A stretch of DNA of 64,000 bases, from NCBI GenBank assembly GCA_947561715.1, contig OX387205.1, forward strand, positions 13,955,001 through 14,019,000, in the 5' to 3' direction. Every line of letters starts with the position of its first letter. Position 1 is the first letter of the stretch. The stretch is from Ascidia mentula (lineage: Eukaryota; Chordata; Ascidiacea; Phlebobranchia; Ascidiidae). Both the position numbers and the translations under genes were made by a program. Below are positions 26,067 through 38,913 of this stretch, piece by piece. Under the pieces are notes generated by a model. It was given only the letters and a program-made list of their open reading frames with translations, had not been told where the DNA came from and made no database searches.

Positions 26067-27190
26067 CTGAAACATACATTTTGTTTTTATTGAGAAACGT
26101 TTCGTTCCTCCAGCAAAAGGGTTATGTGAAAAAATAAGTATTTCTTTTCTCCGTCAGTGGGCGTTCTCGAACGGGCGTACAGCGCCTACTTGCGGAAATT
26201 AATCTTTTCAATCGAACTCTACAATTTTCTGTTGGTTTTATTCCATACACAAAAAGGCAATGTTCTGCAACAAGTCAACTTTATTTTGCCAACACGAAAC
26301 GAAAAAATATGGGAATCATTCCCCGAATATTCAACAAAAACAATCGATTTGCTCAGTGATTTTTTTCACTACGAGAGGAAAAGGCGAAACCCCAACAGAA
26401 AAAACGTTCCAATTAATTGAATAACAACTTCTTTTGAAAAAATGACCAAAAGTATTGTTTTTGAGCGGTTAACGCAGAAGAATGCTTAGTTTATAAAAAG
26501 TATCCACTCCCCCTGCAACGACATGGTTTCTATGTATGCGTGGAGTATAACCTGGGAAATTCGTTTTTTTCTGGTGAAAAGCAAAGTGGAGTCCAAAACT
26601 TTGCCGCCATTACCATGGCAACATTATTTTTCTTACAAACTCTCTACCCTAGGGCGTCCATTCCAAATGCACGGTTAACTTAGAAACGAACCCCACCAAA
26701 TAACAGTGGTTATGAAGTAGGTTAAAATTAAAACGTTGCGTAAATATCGGGCGCATCTCTGCTGATTAAACGATTTCAGACGCCGAGGCAACGAATATTC
26801 CAACCCCTTGCGCGTTGTTGTACTTTCGAATGACTTCAGCTCTTACATTTCCCACCCAACCTCACACCGATTGAAAAAAATAAATAATTTAATTTTGGCA
26901 ACCGGGGAGCAGCATGGTCTGACGATCGAGCGGACGAAAGCAGAAGACAAATAATAAACAAACAAAAAAGGAAGCACATAAGCAGTACGAACACTTGTGT
27001 CGTGCGTCATAAACCACTAGTGTGACGTCACAGTGAAAAGAACAATGCTCGGAGTCAGATGAAACGAAGGAATGTCGATTTGCGGCAAGCGAAGGCACGT
27101 AGCAGCGCCGTTTGGCGGTCGCGGGGAACGATTTTCGACTGCCACTCGGGGCGCTGTTGCACACGACGTACAGGATACCACAGTTGGGAG
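26067..27190. other. Gap between the T-box 5' end and the PNUTS 3' end
   Basis: It should contain the T-box promoter and the PNUTS 3' UTR. A minus-strand ATTAAA at 26888-26893 is about 300 nt after the PNUTS stop and may be its poly(A) signal. No other gene was recognised. Confidence 0.4.
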
Positions 27191-30100
27191 CTACCTTCTG
27201 AAATTGCCCCGGTTATTCCATCTTCCGCGCGAATCTGTAACAAATACGGAATTTATTATTAAAAATAAAGGTAGGTTTGTTTATCCAACTAATCACGTGA
27301 CAAAAGTTCGAATGTTCAAGACTTAATGCGCAGGCAGAGCCGGGTCTTTAATAATACGGGCCTGTACTTCACTGAAAATGGGTTCGATTTGGAATTCAAA
27401 TTGGCCGTGCTTTGAATTTCATGGTAAACTTTTGAGGCCGATTTGGATAAATCGGCCAAATCCGTCTTGGACTGGCCCGTTGCGTAACTAGTCGTTTGTA
27501 CTAAATACGAAATTTCCACAGATGTCTGAAATCCAATTTCATATTTTGTTTTGGAAGTGAGAGCTTCGCAATGACAGAATCTATTTCCAACCACTAAATC
27601 TTCTGCGGAAATATATCTTGGAACAAAATCTATTGCAAGCTTTGTTGCCACTGCACTTGAACCTTGTCATACATTTCATCCTCATTTTTAACTTGATCAG
27701 CTTTCGTTGTGGTAAAAACCCTGCATATTCCTGGCCTGCCTTCCAAGGGGCATTTTGGCTCAACCAATCTAAACTCCACCTTATCTATGCTCTAAACTTT
27801 GTGTGTGAGGTCACAAGAGGGAATTTCATGCGTCATAAACGTAATTTTGACACAGAAAAATCTGCCTGTTGTGGTTTTTGTTTCGGAATGGACATTTTTT
27901 GGTGTGAAAAAGGAATTGTAAAGTATCCATGTAATATGTCATTTGTTTTGTAAATTTCATTGCGTTGTGGGCGTTACTTGCGGACAAACCGTGTTCTCAG
28001 TAATTTGTGTACTTCCGTACCCTTCTCGAATAACCTGACTTTTAATCTCAACCTTAAATCCTAACGTTGACGTCACTGACTCATCTTTGTATTCGAAACA
28101 CAAACATTTGTCGAACGAAATCCGCATGGATAACAATGAAAAGATCGCGAAACGCACATGGCGAGAATCTAACAGTGCCGACTTACCGTTCTGATTCATC
28201 CATGGTTTTCGTGGACGCCAGTTATCATTTCTATTATACATGGGTCGAAATGGCGGGCCCCTGGGCCCGTTGCCAGGGTGACGGTGGGGCGGCATGCCCG
28301 GTGGGGGTCCAGACCATTCCATGGGGTATTGTTCAGGGCCACCCATAGGGTGCATCATCCCCGGGTGGGGGACCATCATGGGTCCTTGCGGGAAATAACC
28401 GTTTCCCCCTGGTGGTACCATGTACATCATATTAGGGTCCATTCCGTTGGGGGCCATTTGTTGGCCCTGTGGGTACACTTCACCAGCAGCGCTCGGTTGG
28501 TTTGGGACAGGATTAGTGGGTTTTGCAGCTGCGTTAAAAAACGTGTTATTGGGTCGTTTGAAATTTGGCTTAGACAGGATAACTGGGATTCTGATGTGGT
28601 GTTTACACAACAAACCAATTGCTACAGCAAGTACTGTGGTATTTAACTATACTACAGCTGTATGGCGACAAAAATATTTTGATATCTTTGTTTTGGAAAT
28701 AGTTTTTTTTCTGCTTAGTTTACATTTTGATGCTTATATTTACAAATTCGTCTTTGGTTTTTATTTCAATTAAGTCTAACGGTGTGGAATTTATTTTTAC
28801 AAATCGGGTATAAAACAACCAAATAGATGATGAACAAGTGTAGTTTACCTGTTGCATTTTGAATGATTTCGCGCAGTTTATTAATATCTTCTTTTCCGTT
28901 TTCCTTTTTACCGATGAGGTCGTTGATGGCGGTGGCGACTGGGTCGGCGCTAGGGGCGGTAGTGGGCGATACTGCTGGTGGTCCAGGGTCATTCGGCTAA
29001 ACGCATAATACAGATAAAATATTTATGGACTATATAAGTTTACATGATTGGGCTGCTGCAAAAAAAAATACTCTCAGTAGCCGCATATTTTTTTTCAATG
29101 GCTCTACTGCAAACATTATGTTAAAAATGAATACTTGGCAGTCTATAGCTAAGAAATGTAATTTAAAACTATACACAAAATTTACAAAATATTTAATACA
29201 CAGTAGTACTTTGTTCGTTTGTAACAACAATACTTGGTAGATTTAGCGTGTATATATGTGTAGCAAAAGAAAAAAAAACATTTTCATCCTAGCGAACCTG
29301 CTTAAGAGTTTTTAAAACAGGATATGCAAAAATACACTTACATCTTCAATCGGAATAATCTTGGGTGGAATCATGTCATACGGTTCTGGATCCGGTTCCG
29401 CTGGTGAATCGGGTATCATCTCTGGCGTGAGGAATATTTCTTGCAGAACTGTTTTTTCGCGTTCTGTTTGAATGTCCTTCTCCACACTAAACATACCGTC
29501 CGTTACAACATCACACACAAGTTCACTTTCTTAGACAGGTAAATATTGCAATGGGAATGACATTGAAAAATACTTTGCCATTTTAACAGGACTGGAATAC
29601 ACAAATGTCTAATGGTAATAAAATAGACAGCTTATTTTGAATCCATTTCAAACAAATCTGGCAATTCCAGCTAGTCATAATTTCACTATTTAAACCTCAA
29701 CAATAGGTAGGCCTGCACTAATATTTAATATAACAAACCTGTTAGCGCCGATTTCGACCAGTGCAACCGGTAAGTCGATTATTGGGGGCTTTTTCCACGA
29801 ACTTTGACCCTTATGATGAAATTCACCCAGACTTTCCCGTTCTGACGTTCGTTCACGTTGTAAGGCGTCTTTGAAGTTTTGCGTGGTGACGTTTACTGCG
29901 CAGAAACACGACACGAATTAGCATAATTATAAGGCGGTTGATGTTGCGTTAAAACAACGTTGGCACCAAGATCGTGAAACGGCAAATATCGTTTTGGTGG
30001 TCACCTTTTATCGTACAAGTCATTTAAAAACGTATTGTCATAATAATAAAGATGTGTCAGTTAAAAAAAGCTTTGTTTTCCCGCGTGTTTACAATCATGC

Positions 30101-33100
30101 CGTTATAACTTTAAACATTTAAAAGGTAATCTCAAATAGTAGGATTATATACAAGCTTACAAATATCCGCACAACTATTGATATGGTTTGTTGACATATC
30201 TAAAATGAACGTAGACGTACAAGTCGTTACATACCCTAGAAATGAACATATGCGCAATAAGTTGTCACGCCCTAAGACAGTAGTGAAGAAACGATAAATT
30301 ACACGCATTCAGATGACAAAACACAATAATATGATGTTGGTCAAGGAATTTAAGTCAATACGCCGTTCGCGAAAGCGTAGAAAGGGTGTCAAACACGTCT
30401 ACTGAGGTTACAACACGTCAGAACCAACGAGCAAAGTGTAAACTCTCTTCACAAAGATCTTTTCAACGCAATCTGTGACGTAGGGTCGAGGCGTTGCCCA
30501 GCTTGCTGCTGATTGGTCGATCCGTCACGCACCAAAGGTTACATTTTTTCTTGCGCTGTGAATCGTGATGCAGACATTCGTGATCACAGGCTTTCACGCC
30601 ATAAATGACGAACATACGGTGCTGCTGCTGAAATACGCAGTGACGCAACGCATTTGTGTGATCTAATATTGTACTGACTAAATGAACTTAAAACTGATAT
30701 CATTCTTATTGCATCCAATCTATTGCTACACTCGTGTGTATATTTCAGCATGGTGGTCTTTTCTTCAACAAGCTTTATGGTGCCAGATGGCGATTGCTTT
30801 CCTGCAAAACGACTTAACAAACGGAAGCACATACGCAGGATATTACGCTGCACCGTAGTGCCTTCCCTTATTTGTTTGGACTCGAATCACTGCCAAAGTA
30901 TCCACATTGCTTTAACTATTTTAATGTTTGTTGTTGTGAAGAAAAAGTACATCCAAGGGGGGAAACCGTAAGGGTCTAACGACACGAAAAGTACGGCAAG
31001 TTTAACTTCTGGCCAATCGTCATATTTGTAAAACTACAGGTGCTCGCATGTTATAAACACGCCTTGCTTTTTTGCAAAAACGAAACGCCGGTGGCCGCCG
31101 TGGGATTTACACTACTGAAAAGCCGGAAGCTGTCATAATGTTAGCAATGCTCGCTCGTCACACATTTGTCGTGCAGCCCATCTGTCCGCCGATTTTCTCA
31201 ACGTTAAAACGCGCAATTACAATAGTCCGCGAACTCCCGTAAAGCAAATTTCGTCGCAGCTTTCAGTACAAATACAATCACTCCGTGCAGCAAAAGGGGT
31301 GATTTAAGAAGATACGGATCGAGAGGCAAACAAACACATTCTAGATTCTAACATAAGTTTCAAAATTGACATGAAGTACAGATTTTAAGCACAAGTTTTT
31401 GCGGTATTTGGTGCAGAAGTGTTTTTTTTTATGCAAGAAGTTTAATAACATCGTGGAATATTGGAGCGTACTTGGCCCGTAACATCACTTCGCATATGTT
31501 CGGTATAGTAGACATCCGTGTAAAGGGCGTGCGACTGGTTCGATGAATAACATATTGGTCATGAAATATCAAACCTTGTGTTGCATCACGCAATTACAGG
31601 CGTGTTGTGACGCCTTCATGCGAATTTATCCTGCTTACAAATTGAACACATACTTCTGCTATGCATTAACCCATACTTGTAGTTGGTAATAGTAGCATTA
31701 CAATTTTCAAACTTCTTTTAAAATGTGGCTGTGGTTATCTGCCAGGCAAGGAGTAGGATTAGATGCAACAGTTCAAGGTTTTTATCACTGCAGAGTCCGG
31801 GAGTTCGCGCACAACAGGATTGAGGGAACCAAAATTTTTGGTCAGGTATACTCTGCTGGTTTCGGTAAGTCGCATGAAGCCGTGGTAAATCGGTTTATTT
31901 TCTACAAAACCGACCACAGCAGCCGAATCCACGTGCGTTTCTTTCTCTTACTTCGCCGAAATCTTATTTCCCAAACGCATTTGACGTTTGTGGTATATTA
32001 TTTCGCCTTGAGAAGCACGGGAACATTCGAAGTATCAATAAAACGATTTCAGAAGTGCAAGAGAACAGTATATCTTTACAAACACAGCTAGGTTCGAGTC
32101 CACTTACACATTTTGAGGTAAATTAACTTAAAGCAAACGATTCAGGATTGCAACTATTTAACAATCAAACCTTAAGCTTCCAATACATGACCATCCACGG
32201 ACAAGGATACACACTTGGAAACACAGACTCTTGTTAGCTTGAAACGCCTAAACTTGAGTGATAACCAAACAATATGTAAAACTCAAGCCCGTTGAAATTT
32301 CTTCGTCATCTTGGCAAACCGACAGAAGTTCGTTCAGAACGCAACATAAACGGTTTTTGCATCAGCTTTATTGCATTGCACAGGCCGGATATCTGCGAGG
32401 GGCAAACGTACAAATTTTGCTCGCCTCATCCGACGATATAACAGTGCAACGATAAGAGGAAATTCTACTCGATTTTTCGGAAACACGAGGATGAAGAGCT
32501 TTCCATTCCGCGTGCCTCCATCGGCTGCGTCCAACGACGCGTGTACCTGTAACGTCTCCAAAATTGTGGTAAAACGGGAAAAAGCGCGTTGCGTATTCAA
32601 ACCACCAGAGTGTCTTACCTCTGCACTCTGGCATAAAGTTCCTAAACGCGATTTTTTTAGTGACCACCACCTACGATATTTGCCCTTTGTGTGACCTTGC
32701 AATGCGTCACGCATCGCTGAACTACCTCTCTCCCCCTCTTCGACCTCAAAGTATCGAACTGATTCTAGGTGAGATTCTTGTACCCATCGCACTGTCTTCT
32801 GTGGCTTCCCATATTTATTCAGCTTCGGTTTTGAGGGTTTGTCTTCCATTGGGACTGGGGAAGGGGTTTTGGATCGAGGTTCGACGTCCATTGCTCCAAA
32901 ATCGGCAGCTGTAATTGAAAGAATGAAGTTATGTCAAGACCTTAATTCATCGCCTGCCGAGAAAAATATGTATTCGTAACACAAAAACGTTTGAACAAAA
33001 GTTTGTTTGTAATTTTAAAATTGACCGTGAAGTTTCCTCCTGTTTTGCACAAAAAAAGTGTTGCTGGAAAGAGGTTGATTTTGTGAAAAAAACAATTTCT

Positions 33101-35865
33101 TTTAATACACAAAACTTTTATACATGATTACATTAAATGATTATATTAGCTCGGGTTATTCCAACGCTACAAGTATTTTTAAATTCGTACCTTCGCCTGC
33201 TAAAACTTCATGAATTGGGCTGGCTTTCATTACTGGGGAAGTTGCTGAAGGTTTCGTTTTTACAGCTTTCCGTTTCATCGGTCGTTTAACTTGGGTGGGA
33301 ATCGAGTTCAAAGCGTCCATAAAACCCTCTGACATCGAAACTGGAAAAGAATAGGATTTTAACGAATTTATTTTGAGATGTTTTTTGGGGGGTCAAAACT
33401 GCTGGATTTTCATGGGACAAAAACAATTACATAGATAACAAATATGTTGTTTAATTTTTTTGCTCCTAATTACTCACTTTTCTTCGCAAATTTATTTTCC
33501 TGTTTCTTTCTTTTGTCGGGAATATTGGATTCGTCACTGTCCACACTACTCCGCTTTCCCGCTACCACCGTTTTCGGTGGTTTTACTGGTTCTGTCTCCA
33601 AACCTTAAGCATCGTTTGATTTGAAGTTAATAAACATAGAAGTAAAATTGTACACTAGATCGCACATACATAGTTGTTACCAAAATTACACATGCATTAG
33701 TTGCAGCTACGAAATCATATAAACACAGTAGCTATGCTGACAATTTAAAACACAGGGAAGTTTTATAAGTTATGACGCAATCAACGCCCAATTCTTATAA
33801 TCAAGGCCAACACTAAATGCTAAGAACTATGGCAAATAGCCATAAAAATGGGGTGTAGTTTCATGGTGCCAACTCACCAGTCTTTCTAAATTTGGCAAAG
33901 GAAGGGGCTTTTGCAACTGGAGGTGGCTTCTGGTCTTTAGGTTTAACCGGTTCTTTTTTTACAACTTTTTCTGGTTTTGATTTTGACAACTTGGGCTTTT
34001 TCTTTTGCTCTGCAACGCAAAAAAATATTTTTTAGTCTGTCAAACTTTTCGTTGACTGGCGTTTACCTCAGTAGCAACCTGTACATATAAAACCAGAAAA
34101 CACAACATTAACATAACTATAATTGATAGTTTAGATTAGGTAAAGATAAATGCCAAACCTGCAGTTGTAGAACCAGAAGCACGGATAGCTGAGAGCCAAG
34201 TAGTCATCAAGGAGCTTGAAACAGCTTTCACTTCTACAAAAAAAGTCAAATGTATTATATATATAACTTTTTATGTGTGTTTTGCATGTATATATTGATA
34301 CTGGCAAATAAATTGGCTCACAAATGGTTGGATTAACTTACTTTGACATTCAGATGACTTTGCAAGAGCTTTTACTATTTTTGGGGTATTGTTTTGCTTT
34401 AAATGATCGATTTTTAGAGGAAGTCTTTGCAACAACTGAAATAGAAAAACCATCATGAGAAGACGAACAACATAAAATTTACTAAACCATCAATTTTGCA
34501 AACATACTAAAACAAGGATGCATAACTTAAAGGACTAGTACAGGCATTAGGGGTTTTAAGAAAAACTTAGGAAACATATTAGCATACCAAAAGGCCTCTT
34601 ATAGTGCTAATTGCAAACTTCAGTAGCAACCACAAAAATGCATGATGATTTGTTGTTGCAAGCAGCATTTAATGCCTTATATATATGTAATAACTGTGTT
34701 ACTATAATTATGTTGGCATATGTGTCGATGCAACCAACAGTTAAATGAAACCTCAAACATGTTTTATTTAATGCCAATACTATAGGATCTGATAATATGG
34801 AATTGTAACAAAACTTACGAAGCAAAAGAGCAAGAATGTAATTGATAAAAATTTATGATTGATCAAACAATGGTTGCAAATTTTTTTTTACCCTTTTCCA
34901 CAAACAAAATAGAAACATCATAAAACATTGCGGAGTCACTAGTTGCCAGGTTTTTAGGGAGTCGAAAGGTGTGTTAAAATTGTGGTACATAAGGTCGAAT
35001 TAAAAAAGCCATCCACGCACATTACAATACCAAACAAAATGCTAACTCAGCACAATATTGGTCATAGTTTTCTATTATAATGAAAAAGTGTCACACAGTT
35101 CATGACTGTACTTTAAATTAGCAGCATTAGGTCTGGCAATCCTGGTCATTTTAACTTACATATCACTGTAGTTTTTCATAAGATTACTAATATTACTAGT
35201 TTCGCTGCACACAAATTTGTACCTTGAGAATTTCATGGATTAACGGCATGTTATCAGTTTTCTTTGCATCGGCCAACCAACCATTCATCAACTTCCATCC
35301 ACCAGCAACAACAAACTTTTCGAGGTGTGATGATTCAGTCACACGCAAGATGTTTAAGTACACACAACGACTCACCAACATCTTTGCGTCCTTCATTAGT
35401 CTGTGTTCAATAAGTTTTGGTCAATACTTGGTATCTAAGACTCTTTTTGACAAAACAACATTTTTTTTTCTTATTGATTCAATCCAATATGTATACCATC
35501 AGCTTTGTTAACAAGATACATAAAGTTGTATATACAGATTACTAATTCAATGTTCCCAACCACACTCCTGTTTAAATAACTACTCTTTAAAGCACTTTCT
35601 GAACATATACTTATTGTATATTGTGTAGGGATATCAACTTGTGGTGTTTTAAACAACAAAATGGAAACAATGATCAATGTCATCAATGATTCAACAGTTT
35701 TGCATATTTAGAAAATTGCATAAAAAATAATAACTGTTTTAAGAAACAAATTATATACTTGATTAGTTTTTCCATTTCTTCATTTCCATTGATTCCTCCT
35801 TTGGTGTCCAACATGGCAGAAAGTGCCTTGAGGAGAGTCAGCGGGTCAATAGCCTTGCTTTCCAT
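27191..35865 (-). CDS. PPP1R10: PP1 nuclear targeting subunit PNUTS, 13 exons, 626 aa
   Basis: PNUTS brings protein phosphatase 1 to chromatin and the RNA polymerase II termination machinery. Exons: 35865-35759, 35400-35223, 34435-34342, 34233-34159, 34009-33878, 33603-33478, 33340-33191, 32908-32726, 29895-29739, 29486-29342, 28996-28849, 28528-28187, 27234-27191; all phases fit. The N-terminal TFIIS-N/LW domain (residues 1 to about 150) shows [47 protein letters not shown] and TTWLSAIR. A Lys/Pro-rich linker ends in [13 protein letters not shown]. The PP1-binding RVxF-type motif is KTVRW (about 325-329), followed by [18 protein letters not shown] and [19 protein letters not shown]. The C terminus is Gly/Pro/Met-rich ([14 protein letters not shown]) and ends [11 protein letters not shown]. 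No CCCH finger was seen, though vertebrate PNUTS has one. A 21-nt exon upstream adds a second possible ATG. Confidence 0.9.
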
Positions 35866-35966
35866 CTGTTACAATTGAATCTTTTTTAAATTTATCGAAA
35901 CACAATATACATCAAAATACCATTTACAAAATGAAGGATAAAAATGCTTCAATATATGCAACTTAC

Positions 35967-35987
35967 CATTCTGGGAGAAATCCCAAA
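35967..35987 (-). other. 21-nt upstream microexon of PNUTS ending in ATG
   Basis: Bounded by an acceptor (TGTTGCAG) and a donor (GTAAGT). It ends in ATG and splices to the exon whose first codon is also ATG, so translation could start one codon earlier in the same frame. A further possible 31-nt noncoding exon is at 36532-36562 (acceptor TTTGCAG, donor GTAAGT). Confidence 0.5.
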
Positions 35988-38913
35988 CTGCAACAGAGGT
36001 CTTTTCAGTCACAACACGTCAGTAATAATATATTTATTTATTGTTTTACAACACCTAGGACAAATAAAATCGGGTGTTAAAACTTGGCAGTAAGTTTAAG
36101 ACATCCCATTTCTGTTGTTTGCACGTTTGGTATCAAACATTTACACATTACGAAAGTCGAACAAAAAGTTTATTTATCGTAAACTTGGTAGGATGGTTTT
36201 GATGACAAACTTTCCATTCAAATCCAGACCAGTTTTTATTTATGCACTGCTTGCTGAATAAATGTGGGAAAATTGTAGTTCAAAGTAACTCTTTGACAGA
36301 ACGAAATGATTTGGTTAAATAAACCTTGTAACTTTGCATGTCAAAATATTTGCTGCAAACAAATGTTCATAATTTTCTTCAGATGTATATTGTTTCAATG
36401 GTCATGGTACAACAAACAATGCACACATTCAAGACAATCAAACAAAACGTACATAAGAAAATACATGAAATCCAAGCCCAAATAACCTCATGAAACGGAA
36501 CCTAACGCGAAAAGCATTTAATCAGACTTACAATACAAACGATACAAGCCCAGTAGCAGTTCCTGCAAACAAACATACAACAAAAACACTGGCGATCGGC
36601 TTAAAATTATAATCGCCAATCAGCTTTTCGGGTGAACTGAATAAATAGGACAAAGAGGCAAGGTGTTAACTTCCTTATAATTCAACGCGAGACGAAAAAA
36701 TGGACGATTGTTTGACACTTCGAGATGTGCGGTCTGCAGTCGACCGCCCTTTTTCTTTTTCACACTTTGGCCTGTCAGACACGTTAACGCAAGTTTGAAG
36801 AAGTCACGATAAGCGATTAAGCAACTACTCTCTAATCGCAATGACGCAACAGTGACGATGCTGTTGGCAATTTAAAGGTTACATCATCGCACAAAGAAAT
36901 AAATTATATGCGACGAAACCTTTTTTTTCTCACCAAACTTCATGCAATTTTTATCTTTACCTTAGTGGCGACTACTACACTGCGTTTATATCATGAATGA
37001 CACATTTTATCCACTTTACCTTCCGAATGAACAATCTTTTAGCGACTGTGCGCGATCTCGAATTGAATAACAAGGAACAAATTGTAAATCTCCGCAAGCA
37101 TAGTTGCCGAATACGTAAATTTCTAGTCGATTTCAACTGCATGTTTGCATACGGATTCCCTGATACATAGCCAGTTTATTTCGAAAACGAATACAGCACA
37201 ACAGTTGATACAGTACTGAAGGTTTGTGCCAGGTACAATGAAAAAAATATCATCACTGCAGGCCTGTGAAATACCTAGAAAAACACTTTTTTATCTAAAA
37301 TCAATTTAAACCTATGTAGTAGTCAATAGACCCATACACTCCAGAACCTAAGTAAAAACAGTATCTTACAGGCCTGCAAAATCAGTATTAGATTCCAAGA
37401 TTGCCTGCCAACCATTAAAAACATTATTGGCCATATGAAACCGATTAACATTAAAATGGGTGCCAGACTCTATTAACCTATTTACATTTTCAGTGCGCAA
37501 ACCATTTTATTTCTTTTGCACTGTTGATCACCTTAGAAGAAATGACTTACGTCCATTATTTATAATTGAGCATTAGCAACAAAATAGTAAATTAACAGTT
37601 TCTTTTTCACCAATACAAAATGGAGAAATACCAACTTAAAATGATCTACAACAATAAATGCAGAAAATTAAATCTTACATTATTCAAAGACCGTATTTTT
37701 GTTCACATAAAAACCAGAGCAAATAAGACATATCCAAATCAAAAACAGCTTGAAAGAAAATACAATTTGCATGAAACTTCTAAATCATTATTACACGTTC
37801 AGAAGTAATTTTGGCCAAACACATGTTGTATTCTACATATTACAACAACATCATACAAATACAGACCGCCTAATCAAACTCCATTCAAAATTTCATCTTG
37901 AAATCTTTGAACAAGATGGCGCCGCCATCACTTCGTAATCCTTTCCGTGAATGAACTTCCAAATGCACCAAAAAATACTTAAAACACTTTGCAGGGCAAC
38001 GGCAGACATTAACAGTAGCTAGCTTTTAGTTTATAAGTCGATTTTAAGGTGATTACTAAAGAAAAAACTAAAACACCCACCCTCCACAATATCACAACTG
38101 TATTGAAGAAGAAACATCTGGCAATCACGAACGGCACCACTTCGGGAGTGTCTGATTGGTTGGAAAAGTCACGTGATCCACTGGTAATGAAAAAAATCTG
38201 TTCACGTGACGTCAAAACAATTAATTGTCATGTGAAAACGCATTCGTGCATATAATTTTAAAAGAACTACTATACTTTGTTGACGCATACGGTTATGTTT
38301 GTGCGTATTAAAGTTTGATTGTAAAAATCTTTCCATTTGTTTTCTTTCATTCAAATTATTTTTCCGTTGTTGTTTCCTCATCAAATCACTATGGTCAAAC
38401 CTGATTATTTCTGACGGATATAAATTAATTTTAGTCTTTTTCTTCATCGACAATGGTCTTCAAAAATTTAGAAATGCTTTTACCAGCTAACTTTGCCAAT
38501 GCACCCCTACTCTGACGAAAGTGATTTTTAACTTGACGATGATAAAAATATTTTACGTCATCGGAGATCCCCATGAGACGGGAAACCACCGTCGGCACGG
38601 AAGGCGGCAGAAGGCGAACGGCGCGAAAGAAAAGACAATGGCGATTGTGGTTTTCGAGTTTTCATTGATTTTGGTTTAGGTTGTTTGAGGGGAGTGGCGT
38701 TAAGATAGCTGTTGATATATATTTAAAGTGTAGTAGTATGTATTTGTGTGCTGTTTCGAAGTGTAGTAGATACTTTGTAGTGGCCTGTTTAACTAATGAA
38801 ATTTTTCGTCCCTTGTTAAGGAATTAGAAACTTTTAACAGTTACTCGCTGTTTAAATTTTACGCACTTAGATTTTATTTCGCTAGTAGGAATATATCTTA
38901 TAGCAAAAACACC
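35988..38913. other. Head-to-head intergenic region, PNUTS and CDC7
   Basis: The two housekeeping genes are transcribed away from each other across this 3 kb. Apart from the small 5' UTR exon candidate of PNUTS and an E2F-type site near 38621, no gene was seen. The GC-richer stretch at about 38565-38650 is the likely CDC7 promoter. Confidence 0.5.
38621..38628 (+). promoter_or_regulatory. E2F-type site (GCGCGAAA) upstream of CDC7
   Basis: GCGCGAAA is the reverse of TTTCGCGC, a perfect E2F consensus. It lies 286 nt before the CDC7 start codon in a GC-rich patch. E2F control is known for CDC7 and other S-phase genes in animals; here it is inferred from the motif alone. Confidence 0.5.

Noticed and set aside
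31723..32091. 122-codon plus-strand frame in the long PNUTS intron
   Set aside because: No domain, splice context or promoter was recognised. It is kept only as a remark on the intron.
32088..32098. GGTTCGAGTCC, a perfect tRNA B-box
   Set aside because: No A-box, anticodon arm or pairing acceptor stem could be found around it, so no tRNA is called.
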